Shown piece after piece: positions 1 through 9,182 of a stretch of DNA of 64,000 nt. Both the position numbers and the translations under genes were made by a program. Numbering within the stretch: position 1 is the first letter of the stretch; every line of letters starts with the position of its first letter. Source of the DNA: JBFMDN01 sp040753915 (GTDB taxonomy: Bacteria; Desulfobacterota; Desulfomonilia; Desulfomonilales; Desulfomonilaceae); assembly GCA_040753915.1 (NCBI GenBank), contig JBFMDN010000003.1, forward strand, positions 1 through 64,000. Direction: 5' to 3'. The notes below the pieces were generated by a model, which worked only from the letters and a program-made list of their open reading frames with translations, did not search any database and had not been told where the DNA came from.

Positions 1-133
1 TCACCCCAACCCTCTCCCAGAGGGAGAGGGAGCCCGAAAAATCCCCTCTTCCCCGCTTCGGGGGAGAGGGTCAGGGTGAGGGGGTGTGCCACGATTATCA
101 CGGACTGCCGGCTTTTGAGACATTCTCTTCCAG
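1..133. repeat. Truncated copy of MITE-like element
   Basis: This is a third, partial and more diverged member of the family found in full at 10088-10303 and 50933-51149. It shares the CTCACCCCAAC / GTGAGGGGG inverted core, the GTGCCACGAT block and a terminal GAGACATTCTC that resembles the family end GAGACAGTTTCC. The other end lies outside the window. It has no coding capacity. Confidence 0.5.
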
Positions 134-152
134 GCTGCCATTTCTTCAAGAT

Positions 153-169
153 GCAGGCTAAAAGCCTGC
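153..169 (-). terminator. Hairpin downstream of the TPR gene
   Basis: A perfect 7-bp stem (GCAGGCT / AGCCTGC) with a 3-nt loop lies about 30 nt past the stop codon of the minus-strand TPR gene. There is no clear U-run, so intrinsic termination is plausible but not proven. Confidence 0.35.
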
Positions 170-199
170 ACTACATGGGCGCATTTGTTCGTACGCGGA

Positions 200-970
200 T
201 TACCACATGGGCCGTGGTTTGCCGGCTGGCGTGCGGGTGGGGCCGCGGTTCGCGGAATCTACGGCTTCCGCCTCATTCATGATACGAGAAATCCACTCCT
301 GGATTTGTTTTCGCCACCGCGGATTCGTCTCTTCGAGAAGAGCCTTTTCAAAATAGGTCACTGCTTGGGCCCGCTTGCCTGCGAGCATGCAGGCAATGCC
401 CATATTTGCGTGAACATCTTGGTTGTGAGGTTCCAGGCGCAGAACCCAGAGATAGTCCTTGATGGCCTCCTCATACCGACCGAGGGCTGTGAGAGCCAGG
501 CCGCGTCCCATATATGCGGATGCGGAAGACGGAGCGAGCTGCACAGCCTTCGCGTAGTCCGAGAGGGCCTCCTCGTGCTGCATGTTGAAGTTCTTGACGT
601 CACCTCGGTGAAGGTATCCCTCGGGCTCGGATGGTCTGAGCTCAATAAAACGGTCGAGATCCTTGAGGGCATTCTGCGTTAATCCGAGGCGGTCAAGCGC
701 TATGCCGCGAAGGAGATACGCTTCGGGGGCTGTCGGGTCCTTGCGCACCGCGATTCCGAGCAGCCGCGCTGCGGCACCGTACTCTCCCTTTTCGATTTGT
801 TGCCTCCCCTTATCAATGAATGCCTGCGCTCCCTCGCGGTCGTCCGCGGGCGAGGAGCACACACTATCCGGCATCACCCAGTGAAGGAGAATGACTGTGA
901 GAAGGGTGGGAAGGATGAAGGCAGAGACTGCGACTCTCGATGACGGTCGGATCATGGGACGACGCACCAT
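200..970 (-). CDS. Secreted or anchored TPR-repeat protein
   Basis: This is a 256-residue protein. An N-terminal hydrophobic stretch (about residues 14-33) looks like a signal peptide or signal anchor and is followed by a Cys-Ser-Ser. The rest is about five tandem tetratricopeptide repeats with the usual W/Y-G-A-P spacing (about residues 48-225). TPR domains are protein-protein interaction scaffolds, and nothing here indicates the partner. It stands alone, reading away from the crotonase gene. A good sigma70-type promoter lies just upstream, which would leave only about a dozen leader bases, so the true start may be a few codons downstream (Met6). The specific function is unknown. Confidence 0.8.
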   Translation of the reverse strand: MVRRPMIRPSSRVAVSAFILPTLLTVILLHWVMPDSVCSSPADDREGAQAFIDKGRQQIEKGEYGAAARLLGIAVRKDPTAPEAYLLRGIALDRLGLTQNALKDLDRFIELRPSEPEGYLHRGDVKNFNMQHEEALSDYAKAVQLAPSSASAYMGRGLALTALGRYEEAIKDYLWVLRLEPHNQDVHANMGIACMLAGKRAQAVTYFEKALLEETNPRWRKQIQEWISRIMNEAEAVDSANRGPTRTPAGKPRPMW

Positions 971-989
971 TCGTTAATACATTCGCAAT

Positions 990-1017
990 CTTATAACAGA
1001 TTTCGCCGAAAAGTCAA
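990..1017 (-). promoter_or_regulatory. Sigma70-like promoter for the TPR gene
   Basis: On the minus strand, TTGACT and TATAAG are separated by 16 nt. The predicted transcript would start about 13 nt before the annotated ATG. Confidence 0.5.
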
Positions 1018-1209
1018 CCCGCCCCTGCTGTAGACACGCGTCCCAGGGTGGGGTATTATGCGCAGACATACCGGCACGATAGCGACACGCTCGAAGGGAG
1101 CGTCCCGATCCTTTGGCGGCCGTCGAAGCCCCAGTGGTCCCACGGCTGAGCGGCCGGACATCGGCTCGTCCGAATCGTCGAAAATCCTGCCAAGAGGGAG
1201 GCGCCTGCT

Positions 1210-1986
1210 ATGGAATACAAGGACATCGTGGTCGAATCAAAGGGCCCCATCGGTTTCTTGACGCTTAACTCACCCCAGACGGTCAATGCCCTGTCGCGAA
1301 ACATGATCAGGGAAATGATCCTCGCGCTCGAGGACTTTGGCACTGACGCGTCCAAAAAGGTCATCATCCTCAAGGCCAATGGGAAACATTTCTGCTCAGG
1401 GCACAACCTTTCGGAAATGGTAGACGGAGATCGGTCCGAGTTTAAATCGATTTTCGAACAGTGTGCTCGCATGATGAGCCTGATTCAGGAGATTCCACAG
1501 ATCGTTATAGCCCAGGTGCATGGCGTGGCAACTGCGGCCGGCTGCCAACTGGTGGCTACGTGCGACCTTGCAATAGCGGAGGAGAAGGCGAGATTCGGAA
1601 CGCCCGGCGTGAAGATCGGTCTGTTCTGCACGACCCCCATGGTAGCGCTCACCCGTGCAGTGGGTCGCAAGCATGCCATGGAAATGCTCATGACCGGGCG
1701 GCTCGTTTCTGCCCAGGAAGCTGAGCGGTTCGGGCTGGTCAACAGGGTCGTGCCGTACGAGCAACTGGAAGCGGCTACCGAAGAGCTGGCGCTGTCCATA
1801 TGTGAGGCAAGCCCGCTTGTGCTCAAGTTAGGCAAGCGGGCATTCTATGCCCAAATCGAGCTGGAGAAGAAGGCCGCATACGATTACGCCACAGAGGTCA
1901 TCACCTTGAACCTCATGGCAGAAGATGCCCAGGAGGGCATTCGGGCATTCCTCGAGAAGCGAAAGCCCACCTGGACGGGACGGTAG
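1210..1986 (+). CDS. Enoyl-CoA hydratase/isomerase (crotonase) family protein
   Basis: This 258-residue crotonase-fold protein has the usual family length. The CoA-binding and oxyanion-hole segments are visible: a CSGHNLSEM stretch near residue 62 and a GVATAAGCQLVATCDLAIA-type stretch near 105-122. The pocket has none of the paired catalytic glutamates of classical short-chain hydratases. It resembles the ECHDC3-like branch, whose reaction is poorly known. The start is supported by a GAGGGAGG ribosome-binding site upstream of ATG. No neighbouring beta-oxidation genes are present, so the substrate cannot be inferred. It could be a hydratase, isomerase or decarboxylase acting on an acyl-CoA. 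Confidence 0.8.
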   Translation: MEYKDIVVESKGPIGFLTLNSPQTVNALSRNMIREMILALEDFGTDASKKVIILKANGKHFCSGHNLSEMVDGDRSEFKSIFEQCARMMSLIQEIPQIVIAQVHGVATAAGCQLVATCDLAIAEEKARFGTPGVKIGLFCTTPMVALTRAVGRKHAMEMLMTGRLVSAQEAERFGLVNRVVPYEQLEAATEELALSICEASPLVLKLGKRAFYAQIELEKKAAYDYATEVITLNLMAEDAQEGIRAFLEKRKPTWTGR

Positions 1987-2042
1987 ACCGGGAGTGCCGG
2001 GGACGCTAGGATTTGCGGCCGTGTGCTTGCCGGAGCAGACCC

Positions 2043-2534
2043 CTAGGGGTCATTTCGGGTCCCCACCCAGGATGGAACGACAGCCCCCTCGACACAGTCA
2101 TTGCGGGGAATGTAAGGCTTCAAATCCAGGATAGGTGTCTTGTCGAACGCGTCTATCCGATCGACGAATATCTGATTTCCCTTTACGGACTCGATCCTGC
2201 AGACCTCCAATCCTATGAGGTTGGGTCTCGCCGGCGATCTGGTGGCGAAGACGCCGGTCAATGGATTGCGCCTGTCCGCGCGCGGGTGGACGCGCAGGAT
2301 GCTTCTCTTTTCAGGGGTGTCGTTTCGGTCGAACCAGTACAGCACGATGACGTGGGAGAAGCCGTCCAGCCCGAGGAGAGCCTCCTGATATGAGGGGAGT
2401 ATGTCCAGGATGACATGCTTCTGTTTTTTGACGACTTTCCCCACCGGACGGACGATGTATTCCAAAGCCATCGGTTCACCGACCTCCACTGCCAAGAGGG
2501 CCAGGACGGCCACCACGCATGTCATCCACTTCAT
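2043..2534 (-). CDS. TrmO/TsaA-family (UPF0066) methyltransferase-like protein
   Basis: This matches the TrmO family, SAM-dependent methyltransferases that N6-methylate t6A37 in some tRNAs. The core runs from a VRPVGKV-type start through a central YWFDRNDTP, the signature ATRSPARPNLIGL (about residues 97-109) and the C-terminal DLKPYIP. The longest frame adds about 21 hydrophobic residues that look like a signal peptide, which is odd for a tRNA enzyme. An internal ATG at 2471 has a strong GGAGGT ribosome-binding site 10 nt upstream and gives a standard cytosolic TrmO. The first start also has an AGGA-like site, so both are possible. Confidence 0.72.
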   Translation of the reverse strand: MKWMTCVVAVLALLAVEVGEPMALEYIVRPVGKVVKKQKHVILDILPSYQEALLGLDGFSHVIVLYWFDRNDTPEKRSILRVHPRADRRNPLTGVFATRSPARPNLIGLEVCRIESVKGNQIFVDRIDAFDKTPILDLKPYIPRNDCVEGAVVPSWVGTRNDP

Positions 2535-2590
2535 GGATAGATTCCTCGCTCACGGAGACCGCGGCGTCACTCGTCCGTCGGCCTGCGGGC

Positions 2591-2923
2591 TTATCCGGGG
2601 GCTCGACCCAGCTCCTGAGGCTCTATTACCTCTTTGACCCAGCCGTACGCCGCTATCATTGCGGGAAACCCCACGATGGTCACGGACATGAGCACGGTTT
2701 GGGTAATCTCGGCCGGAGTTGCTCCGGCATCCAGGGCTCGGCGTGCGTGGGACCGAACCGCACCCTTGGATTCAGCGCCGATCGATATGCCCAATTGAAT
2801 GAGGTGTTGAGTCTTCTGATCTATTGGGCCTGCAACGGAAGCAAGCTCCCCCACGTGCTGGAGCGCGTTTGCAATCTGCGTGTGCTCCTCCAAGAAAGTC
2901 TTAAAGATTTCCGGCAGATACAT
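2591..2923 (-). CDS. Carboxymuconolactone decarboxylase (AhpD-like) family protein
   Basis: This is a 110-residue all-helical protein of the CMD family. It has the SHARRALDAGATPAEI stretch that aligns with the family's HxxxALxxGATxEEI motif. The peroxidatic CxxC pair of AhpD is absent, so a disulfide-reductase role is unlikely. Such single-domain members are often uncharacterised. The start at 2923 was chosen because a textbook AAGGAGG site lies 6-7 nt upstream, whereas the open frame continues further upstream with no support. It stands apart from the MoxR operon, which reads in the opposite direction. Confidence 0.75.
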   Translation of the reverse strand: MYLPEIFKTFLEEHTQIANALQHVGELASVAGPIDQKTQHLIQLGISIGAESKGAVRSHARRALDAGATPAEITQTVLMSVTIVGFPAMIAAYGWVKEVIEPQELGRAPG

Positions 2924-3313
2924 TCCATTCCTCCTTCGGGTGCCCCTTCTTGTCATCCAGCACAATAGTAGCATGAACAGACCGTCCACTCCCAGTGGAA
3001 TGCAACGGGCTCTGATGCGGTGTATTGAAAATACATTCGCGACCGATTTATGAGCCGAGCAGTAAGCGACACCGTAAGGCAGCGTTTGCGCTCCTCGGAC
3101 ATTGACAGCATTGGACGAAAGTCCCATATTGAAAAGAGCTTGTATTCTGCACACCGGACGAGTCAGTGTGCAATCGAGAAGAAGGCAATGCGTCGAGCGG
3201 ACGAGGACTGGCCGCACGGCTGTCCGCGGGAGTCATTGTTGCCCCGGCGAGCGGTGGAACACACACATAGACCTCATGCTTGCCCAACCGCTGAAGCATC
3301 GAACCAGACCGAT
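2924..3313. other. Intergenic region between divergent genes
   Basis: This stretch holds the start regions of the CMD-like gene and the MoxR operon. A plus-strand promoter-like pair, TTGAAA at 3025-3030 and TTATGA at 3048-3053 (17-nt spacing), overlaps a perfect small palindrome TGTATT-gaa-AATACA. It could drive the MoxR operon with a long leader. The frame stays open upstream of 3314, but I see no convincing coding signal there. Confidence 0.3.
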
Positions 3314-4282
3314 ATGAAGCGAGACAATAGCAAAGAATCGACCGATCGCCCGGAAATTGTTGCAGCTCGATTGAGCCAGTGCATTTGTGATGTGTTGATA
3401 GGGAAAGAGGAACAGGTCAGGATGGTCCTGATCGGCCTGCTCGCTCGAGGACACGTGTTGATCGAAGATATTCCTGGAGTCGGCAAGACATTGCTTGCTC
3501 TTGCAACCTCCCGCTGTATGGGAGCTCGGTTCAGAAGGATTCAGTTCACCAGCGACACCCTGCCCTCAGACGTGATCGGAGTGCGGGTGTACGACCCGAA
3601 AACGGCTGATTTTGAGTTTAAAGAAGGTCCTGTTTTTACTGAGGTTCTTCTGGCGGACGAAATAAACAGGACTTCGCCGAGGACTCAGTCCGCTCTCTTG
3701 GAGGCGATGGCCGAGGGAAAGGTCTCTGTGGATGGCACCACGTACTCCCTGGCGAATCCGTTTTTCGTTCTTGCCACTATGAACCCGGTCGAGCGGTTCG
3801 GGTCCTTCGATCTTCCCGAGAGTCAGTTGGACAGGTTCCTCATTTCCATACGCCTTGGGTACCCGGACCGAAAGCATGAGCTTGAAGTATTGGAACGGGA
3901 CATGGAGTACGTCCATGCGGAGCAAATCACTCCTGTTGCCGATGTGGAAACTATTCGGCGATTGCGCCAGGCTGTTCAGGATGTGAAGATCGAAGCATCC
4001 ATCATGGAGTATCTTCTGGACCTGGTACGAGCGACGAGAGATCATTCGCAGTTGAACTTGGGAATATCTTCCCGCGGAGGCCTGCACCTGAAGAGAGCCA
4101 TGCAGGCCAATGCCCTCATCGAAGGAAGGGACTATGCGATTCCCGGTGATCTTCGGAGGGTGTTCCTTCCCGTGGCCACGCACAGGATCCTCCTGGCGTC
4201 GGGAACCATGAGCGGCAATTCCCGGGAGCGGAAAGAAGAGATTTTGACCGCGATTCTCCGATCCGTCGAAGGACCGGTGTGA
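3314..4282 (+). CDS. MoxR-family AAA+ ATPase
   Basis: This 322-residue MoxR AAA+ ATPase has its Walker A GVGKT at about residues 55-59. Walker B LLADEIN follows at about 112-118, then sensor 1 (ATMNP, about 157-161) and the family motif PESQLDRFL. MoxR proteins act as chaperone-like ATPases that help assemble complexes with vWA or DUF58 partners. The DUF58 protein and a transglutaminase-type membrane protein follow directly, a widely conserved three-gene arrangement. The frame is open for 88 codons upstream, but the conserved region begins close to the chosen Met and the upstream part looks non-coding. Confidence 0.9.
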   Translation: MKRDNSKESTDRPEIVAARLSQCICDVLIGKEEQVRMVLIGLLARGHVLIEDIPGVGKTLLALATSRCMGARFRRIQFTSDTLPSDVIGVRVYDPKTADFEFKEGPVFTEVLLADEINRTSPRTQSALLEAMAEGKVSVDGTTYSLANPFFVLATMNPVERFGSFDLPESQLDRFLISIRLGYPDRKHELEVLERDMEYVHAEQITPVADVETIRRLRQAVQDVKIEASIMEYLLDLVRATRDHSQLNLGISSRGGLHLKRAMQANALIEGRDYAIPGDLRRVFLPVATHRILLASGTMSGNSRERKEEILTAILRSVEGPV

Positions 4283-4367
4283 CGAGGCACGACATTGCGG
4301 ATATCTTCCGGTTGGCCGTTGAGAAAGAGATGATCTTGCCGGATCGATCTGCCGGCAGCAGCTCGCC

Positions 4368-5408
4368 ATGAGGTACATGAGACCGAAGAGAGCGTCGTAT
4401 GACCGGGTGCTGCGAGTGCGCCCCACCGCATACGGATGGATGCTCGTATTCCTGCTGGTGTGGGTCCCCGTTACAGCGCTCTTCACTGCAAACAACTTCC
4501 TGTTGATCATCTTCATAATGATGGCGGGCTTAGCATTTGTGTCCCACATGCTTGGAGCGCGGAACGTGAGGAGCGTAGCGGTTTCCAGGCAATTGCCCGG
4601 AGAAATCTTTGCCGGGACGCCCTTTGCAGTGCGGTATAGGATCAGGGGCGGCAATGGGCCATGGGGAGCCACGACATTGCTGTTGCGGGAGGTGGCCCCT
4701 CTGGAAGCCGAGACGCCAGGAACAGCCCTGTGGAAGGCTCCGCCTGGTGAAGAAGTAACCGCACAGGGTTTCATGACCATTCGAGGCCGGGGGCAGCACC
4801 GACTTGGACCGGGGATAGTGGAGTCGGCCTTTCCTTTCGGGCTCGCTCTCTACTCGCGGACGTACGGAAAGGGAGAGACCGTGCTCGTCTATCCCAAGAT
4901 AGAGCCCGTGGACGATTTGATCCCCTTCCATCTGGGCGGATTGGGGAGAGGGTCCGAGAAGCCGGATCCAGCGGGCACTATCCCTTACACGTTTCGCGAC
5001 TACGTCCCGGGAGATCCGTACAAGCACATCGACTGGAAGAAGACCGCGCAGACAGGGAGCTTGACCACACGGATCTGGTCCGAAGAGGGCACGCGAGATG
5101 TTACGATACGTCTGCCCAGAGATGCATCGGAGCGTGCGATCTCCAGGGCAGCCTCTTTGGTGGTGCACTTTGCCCAAAAAGGTACACCGGTCAGGCTCGA
5201 AGGTCCCGGGTTCGTGGAAGGGCCGGCAAGGGGGAGAGATTTTGCCAGGAGATTGCTCACCATCCTCGCACTGTGGCCTCTCGGTGTTCACGGGAGCTCC
5301 GGCTCCTCTCTTGTGGATGGAATAGTCGTGAACGTGAGAGAAGCTGGCGATCTGTCATGGACGGTTCGCGGAGAAGCGCATGCGTTACCTAATCGACAAA
5401 CTGCGTAA
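4368..5408 (+). CDS. DUF58 domain membrane protein
   Basis: This is a 346-residue DUF58 protein. Two closely spaced N-terminal transmembrane helices (about residues 24-60) precede a beta-rich region. The DUF58 signature, Arg-Asp-Tyr-x-x-Gly-Asp followed by HIDWKKTAQTG, lies around residues 205-225. In known systems DUF58 proteins (a vWA-like fold) work with the MoxR ATPase encoded just upstream. The C-terminal region overlaps the next gene by 29 nt, suggesting translational coupling. The exact cellular role is unknown; envelope maintenance is the usual inference. Confidence 0.88.
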   Translation: MRYMRPKRASYDRVLRVRPTAYGWMLVFLLVWVPVTALFTANNFLLIIFIMMAGLAFVSHMLGARNVRSVAVSRQLPGEIFAGTPFAVRYRIRGGNGPWGATTLLLREVAPLEAETPGTALWKAPPGEEVTAQGFMTIRGRGQHRLGPGIVESAFPFGLALYSRTYGKGETVLVYPKIEPVDDLIPFHLGGLGRGSEKPDPAGTIPYTFRDYVPGDPYKHIDWKKTAQTGSLTTRIWSEEGTRDVTIRLPRDASERAISRAASLVVHFAQKGTPVRLEGPGFVEGPARGRDFARRLLTILALWPLGVHGSSGSSLVDGIVVNVREAGDLSWTVRGEAHALPNRQTA

Positions 5409-7464
5409 CCTTCCGAATCGGCCCAATCCGTTGGGTGGTCGCGGCACTGTGGATACCACGGTCTCGATCAGGGGATCAGACATGCGGTCGTTCCGTGTTT
5501 TCGCGGCCGCGCTGGTTTGCGTCTCCGTTGGTGCTGCGTGTATCGAGAACGGCCTGCACATCCTGATGTTGCTTCCGTTGCCGCTCATGGTTGTGGCACT
5601 CCTTCGACGGGACTACGCCCGACCGTGTCTGTGGAGCGAGCGGGCGACACTCGTGCTCTTCTCCGCGTATATAGTGGTGTTCTGCGCAGCGTTGGTCGTC
5701 ACGCACGGCGCGCTTACGCTTCCATCGTTCATGGTGTACTTCACGTTCGGTACTCTCTTCGTACGGCTCATGCTGCCGCTGACGGACCGAAACGTGGCGC
5801 AGGTGATCGCTCTGACTGTGGGACTCATTCTTATCAACTCCATTCTCACGAATCACATCCTCTTCGGCGCGATCTTGCCGGTTTACCTGTTCTTGCTGAT
5901 GGGGACACTTCACCTGTTCCACCTGGCACGGAGCCGGGTCAGTGCTCACGAGAGCTCGAAGCCACCCTCGGGCAACGGGTTCTTCCAGAAATGGTATGGG
6001 AAGCTTTCCTTTTACTCGGTGATGGTTCTCGCGTTCACATCGGTCGCATTCGTTTTCGTGCCGAGGCCATTTCTCTCCATTCCTGGATTGACCGCAGCCA
6101 TGGCTGAGGCAGGAGGAATCGCCCGACTTGAGCAAAGGATCTCCTATCGTGACATGGCTGGAATGGCTGGACGCAACCGGATAGCCTTCAAAGTAGTGGT
6201 CGACTACGGCAAGTTGCCTGAAGATCCCTATTGGCGTGGGCGGGTCCTGGAAAAATTCGATGGGAGGGAATGGTCGGAGGGGAGCGCTCCCCGTGGCATG
6301 GGCCGGTTGATCAAGTGGAGCCCCACGGAAACGCTTGATTTTCAGTTTGTTCCCTTCAAGCTGCAGTCAAGAGTCATATACGTGACCGGTCTGCCCGTGG
6401 AGGCGTCGGGGCGTATGGACAGGCCGTTGCTGATTACTGCGAACGGAGAGGCGCTTGTGGACTCGCCGTTAGTCTTTTCGGATTCCTACAGCGTATCTAC
6501 CGTGCAGCGACCTGTTCCCGTGTCACGGACCAGGCCTCCTAAGGCCGATCCAACGGGTGTGACTCAACGCGTTCGTACCCTGGCCGAGCAGTGGACGGCT
6601 CGGCTGTCATCTCCTCGGGACAAGGCTTCCACCATAGCATCACGCCTCCGCAGAACGTACACCTACCGATTGCAGCCCCCCGCAACGCCGGAGGGGGTCA
6701 ACCCAGTGGAGCATTTCTTATTTGTAAGCAGGGTGGGCAACTGCGAGCATTTTGCTGGAGCTCTCTGTCTGATGCTGAGAGCTGTGGGGATTCCTGCCAG
6801 GATTGTGGAAGGGTTCGCTGGAGTGGAAAAAACAGACCTTCCCAATGAGTACATTGTGAGGTTCGGGAGGGCTCATGCGTGGGTAGAGGCTGTGTTGGAC
6901 GGGGAAACGTGGACCGAGCTCGACGCGTCCCCGGCTGTAGGCGCGGATATATCGCAAAGGGGCTTGTGGCGATGGATAGTCGATTTTTACGATAAGACGG
7001 AACAACGATGGGTCAAGAAGGTCGTGTACTTCGATCGAGCCGACCAGGCGACGATTTTCAATGCAATGAAGCAACTTGCGAAAGGGCGTTTTTCGCTTGG
7101 CGCGTTGTTTTCGTCCCCAGGGGCTCCTCACGTACAAGGTGGTCTTGTTGCCGCAGGAATTCTCATTGCTGTTGCGGTAATTCTCACCGTATCACGGTTG
7201 CGCCGCAAGCGGGATCTGTCGGATGTCTATCGTGCCACCATGAGGAAGCTGGCTCGTGCCGGTGTCTTGAGCGTTGTGCACCCGTGGCACGAGCAGAACA
7301 GGGAGGAGATCGTACGCAAGGCCCCTGGCTCCCGGGCCGCGATGGCCAGGTTTATGGATGTGTATTTGCGAGCCAGGTTCGGGCCCGACAATTCCGTGTC
7401 CTTCCGCGATATCGAACGAGCCGGGCGGGATCTTGTGAGGAGTGTCTCTGCTCCGAGCAAATGA
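5380..7464 (+). CDS. TgpA-like transglutaminase membrane protein (DUF3488)
   Basis: This 694-residue protein has a cluster of N-terminal transmembrane helices, then a periplasmic transglutaminase-like domain, one more helix (about 580-600) and a cytosolic DUF4129-like tail. The papain-like triad is intact: Cys455 (GNCEHFAG), His499 (RAHAWVEA) and Asp515 (ELDASP). It matches TgpA/YebA-type proteins that accompany MoxR and DUF58. The start overlaps the DUF58 gene and has a GGAG site. A second in-frame Met at 5482 would remove a non-conserved 34-residue leader and is a real alternative. The substrate of the transglutaminase domain is unknown. Confidence 0.87.
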   Translation: MRYLIDKLRNLPNRPNPLGGRGTVDTTVSIRGSDMRSFRVFAAALVCVSVGAACIENGLHILMLLPLPLMVVALLRRDYARPCLWSERATLVLFSAYIVVFCAALVVTHGALTLPSFMVYFTFGTLFVRLMLPLTDRNVAQVIALTVGLILINSILTNHILFGAILPVYLFLLMGTLHLFHLARSRVSAHESSKPPSGNGFFQKWYGKLSFYSVMVLAFTSVAFVFVPRPFLSIPGLTAAMAEAGGIARLEQRISYRDMAGMAGRNRIAFKVVVDYGKLPEDPYWRGRVLEKFDGREWSEGSAPRGMGRLIKWSPTETLDFQFVPFKLQSRVIYVTGLPVEASGRMDRPLLITANGEALVDSPLVFSDSYSVSTVQRPVPVSRTRPPKADPTGVTQRVRTLAEQWTARLSSPRDKASTIASRLRRTYTYRLQPPATPEGVNPVEHFLFVSRVGNCEHFAGALCLMLRAVGIPARIVEGFAGVEKTDLPNEYIVRFGRAHAWVEAVLDGETWTELDASPAVGADISQRGLWRWIVDFYDKTEQRWVKKVVYFDRADQATIFNAMKQLAKGRFSLGALFSSPGAPHVQGGLVAAGILIAVAVILTVSRLRRKRDLSDVYRATMRKLARAGVLSVVHPWHEQNREEIVRKAPGSRAAMARFMDVYLRARFGPDNSVSFRDIERAGRDLVRSVSAPSK

Positions 7465-7487
7465 CGTCTGACAACCTGCAGCGCCCC

Positions 7488-8078
7488 TTACCCGATCACG
7501 TACTTGACGAGCACAAATCCTCCGACAAGGAGGACGACGAAAACCACGGCCAGGATATCGAAATACTTATCGATAAAGTGCCGCACAGGCGGCCCGAACT
7601 TGTAGATCAACGCGCTGACGATGAAGAAGCGAGCCGATCGGCTCAACGCTGAAGCAATCACAAACGTTAAGAAGTCGATCTTGAACGCGCCGCCGGCAAT
7701 AGTGAAGACCTTATAGGGAATAGGGGTAAACCCGGCAATTCCCACGGCCCATGCCGCATAACGGCTGTAGAGATCACCCACTAATGCCCACTTGTCGGTG
7801 AATCCGTAGAGCTCCACGATGCGGAAGCCTACGGCATCCATGAACGCGTAACCGATGAGATATCCGAGCATGCCGCCGAGAACAGAACCCATGGAGCAGA
7901 CCAGGGCATAGTAGAACGCTTTTCGGGGAACCGAAATTGCGAGAGCGATGAGCAACACGTCGGGCGGGATGGGGAAAAACGAGGACTCCGAGAATGCCAG
8001 GAGGAACAAGGCCGGAACCGCGTACGGGCTGAAGGCCCACGAGAGCACCCAGTAGTACAATTTCCTCATCCACTTCAC
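7488..8078 (-). CDS. DedA/YqaA family membrane protein
   Basis: This 196-residue integral membrane protein of the DedA/VTT superfamily (YqaA-like) has four to five hydrophobic segments. It carries the family's FSESSFFPIPPDVLL entry motif near residues 29-44 and a GFTPIPYKVFTIAGGAF re-entrant segment near 115-132. DedA proteins are linked to lipid scrambling or membrane homeostasis. The GTG start was used; an in-frame ATG three codons on is equally possible. It is convergent with the transglutaminase gene (24 nt apart) and lies downstream of the ABC ATPase gene on the same strand, so it may be co-transcribed. Confidence 0.87.
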   Translation of the reverse strand: MKWMRKLYYWVLSWAFSPYAVPALFLLAFSESSFFPIPPDVLLIALAISVPRKAFYYALVCSMGSVLGGMLGYLIGYAFMDAVGFRIVELYGFTDKWALVGDLYSRYAAWAVGIAGFTPIPYKVFTIAGGAFKIDFLTFVIASALSRSARFFIVSALIYKFGPPVRHFIDKYFDILAVVFVVLLVGGFVLVKYVIG

Positions 8079-8255
8079 GTCTGTGTACCACCTTTTCTGC
8101 GGGCTTCATCGGGTAGAGTGGAACCCGCTGCCCAGCCTTTCTCGACAAGCCATGCCTTATAACTCCTTCCATGATTCAAGTCCATAGCAAACTGCAGTGC
8201 AGGCACGGTCCGCGCTTCTTCACCAGAAGGCCTCTGCCCGTGGTACGCAGCTTGC

Positions 8256-9182
8256 CTACCGGTGGTTCGCTTCGTCGTACTCTTCTTGAGTGAGCGTTTG
8301 AAACGAGTCTGAGTGCCGCAGATTGAAACTGGTCACATGCTGAAGATAATCCGGATCGAAACCTTCTCGCCGAATGTCCTGAATGAGCTTTCCGAATTCG
8401 GCCTGCTCTTTGACCACCGTTGATGAGGCGCTGCGAGCCAGGGGATAATCCGCGACAATTCGGGCTCCACGGTTTGCGAAGCTCGGTCCGCGATCATCGG
8501 AATAGAACTGGGAAAGCACGAGGATACGGGTCCCTAGAAATACCGCTTCCTCAAGATCGTGGGTAACGAAAAAGACGGTCATGCCGAAGTCTTCCCATAG
8601 CTCGAGAAGAAACACTTGCATGTGTTCCCGAGTGCCTGGATCCAATGCTCCGAAGGGCTCGTCCATGAGCAGAATCTCCGGCTTCATGATGAGCGCCTGT
8701 GCGAGAGCTACCCGTTGCTGCATTCCGCCTGAGAGCTCGTGGGGATACTTGTGTCTGTGATCCCAGAGACGCATCTTGTCTAGATAGAACTTCGCTTCCT
8801 CGACAAAGTGGGTCCGCAACTTGAAGCGTTCGAGGAAGCTTGCACTGAGCTTCTTCCCGAGGACGACATTTTCCAGCACCGACAGATGGGGAAAAAGCGA
8901 GTACTTCTGATAGACTACGCCTCGCTCGGGACTCGGCATCCCGACCGGTTGACCGTCGATCAGGATCTTTCCCGAGGTGGGCCTTTCCTGTCCGAGGATA
9001 AGGCGGAGCAAGGTGGACTTGCCGCAGCCACTCGGGCCGACCACAGTGCAAAGCTCACCCTGGCGGACATTGAGATCGATGTTCTCCAGCACTACCTTGG
9101 GTCCGTACGCCTTGCACACGTCCTCCACATGAAGGAGTGCTTTGGTTGACCCGACTTCTAAAGCATTTGCCACGCAGTTCAT
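8256..9182 (-). CDS. ABC transporter ATP-binding protein, sulfonate/nitrate type
   Basis: This 308-residue ATPase belongs to the SsuB/TauB/NrtD group. Walker A GPSGCGKST is at about residues 49-57. The Q-loop, the LSGGMQQR signature, Walker B (ILLMDEPFGALD) and the H-loop (VTHDLEEA) follow in order. It has a C-terminal extension of about 60 residues beyond the ATPase core. It energises import of an organic sulfur or nitrogen compound, and the substrate is set by the binding protein encoded upstream. Its ATG overlaps the permease stop in an ATGA arrangement, so the two are translationally coupled. Confidence 0.9.
   Translation of the reverse strand: MNCVANALEVGSTKALLHVEDVCKAYGPKVVLENIDLNVRQGELCTVVGPSGCGKSTLLRLILGQERPTSGKILIDGQPVGMPSPERGVVYQKYSLFPHLSVLENVVLGKKLSASFLERFKLRTHFVEEAKFYLDKMRLWDHRHKYPHELSGGMQQRVALAQALIMKPEILLMDEPFGALDPGTREHMQVFLLELWEDFGMTVFFVTHDLEEAVFLGTRILVLSQFYSDDRGPSFANRGARIVADYPLARSASSTVVKEQAEFGKLIQDIRREGFDPDYLQHVTSFNLRHSDSFQTLTQEEYDEANHR

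Noticed and set aside
3566..4780. Minus-strand open frame of 404 codons opposite the MoxR gene
   Set aside because: MoxR and DUF58 motifs are complete on the plus strand; the opposite frame has no domain or start signal.
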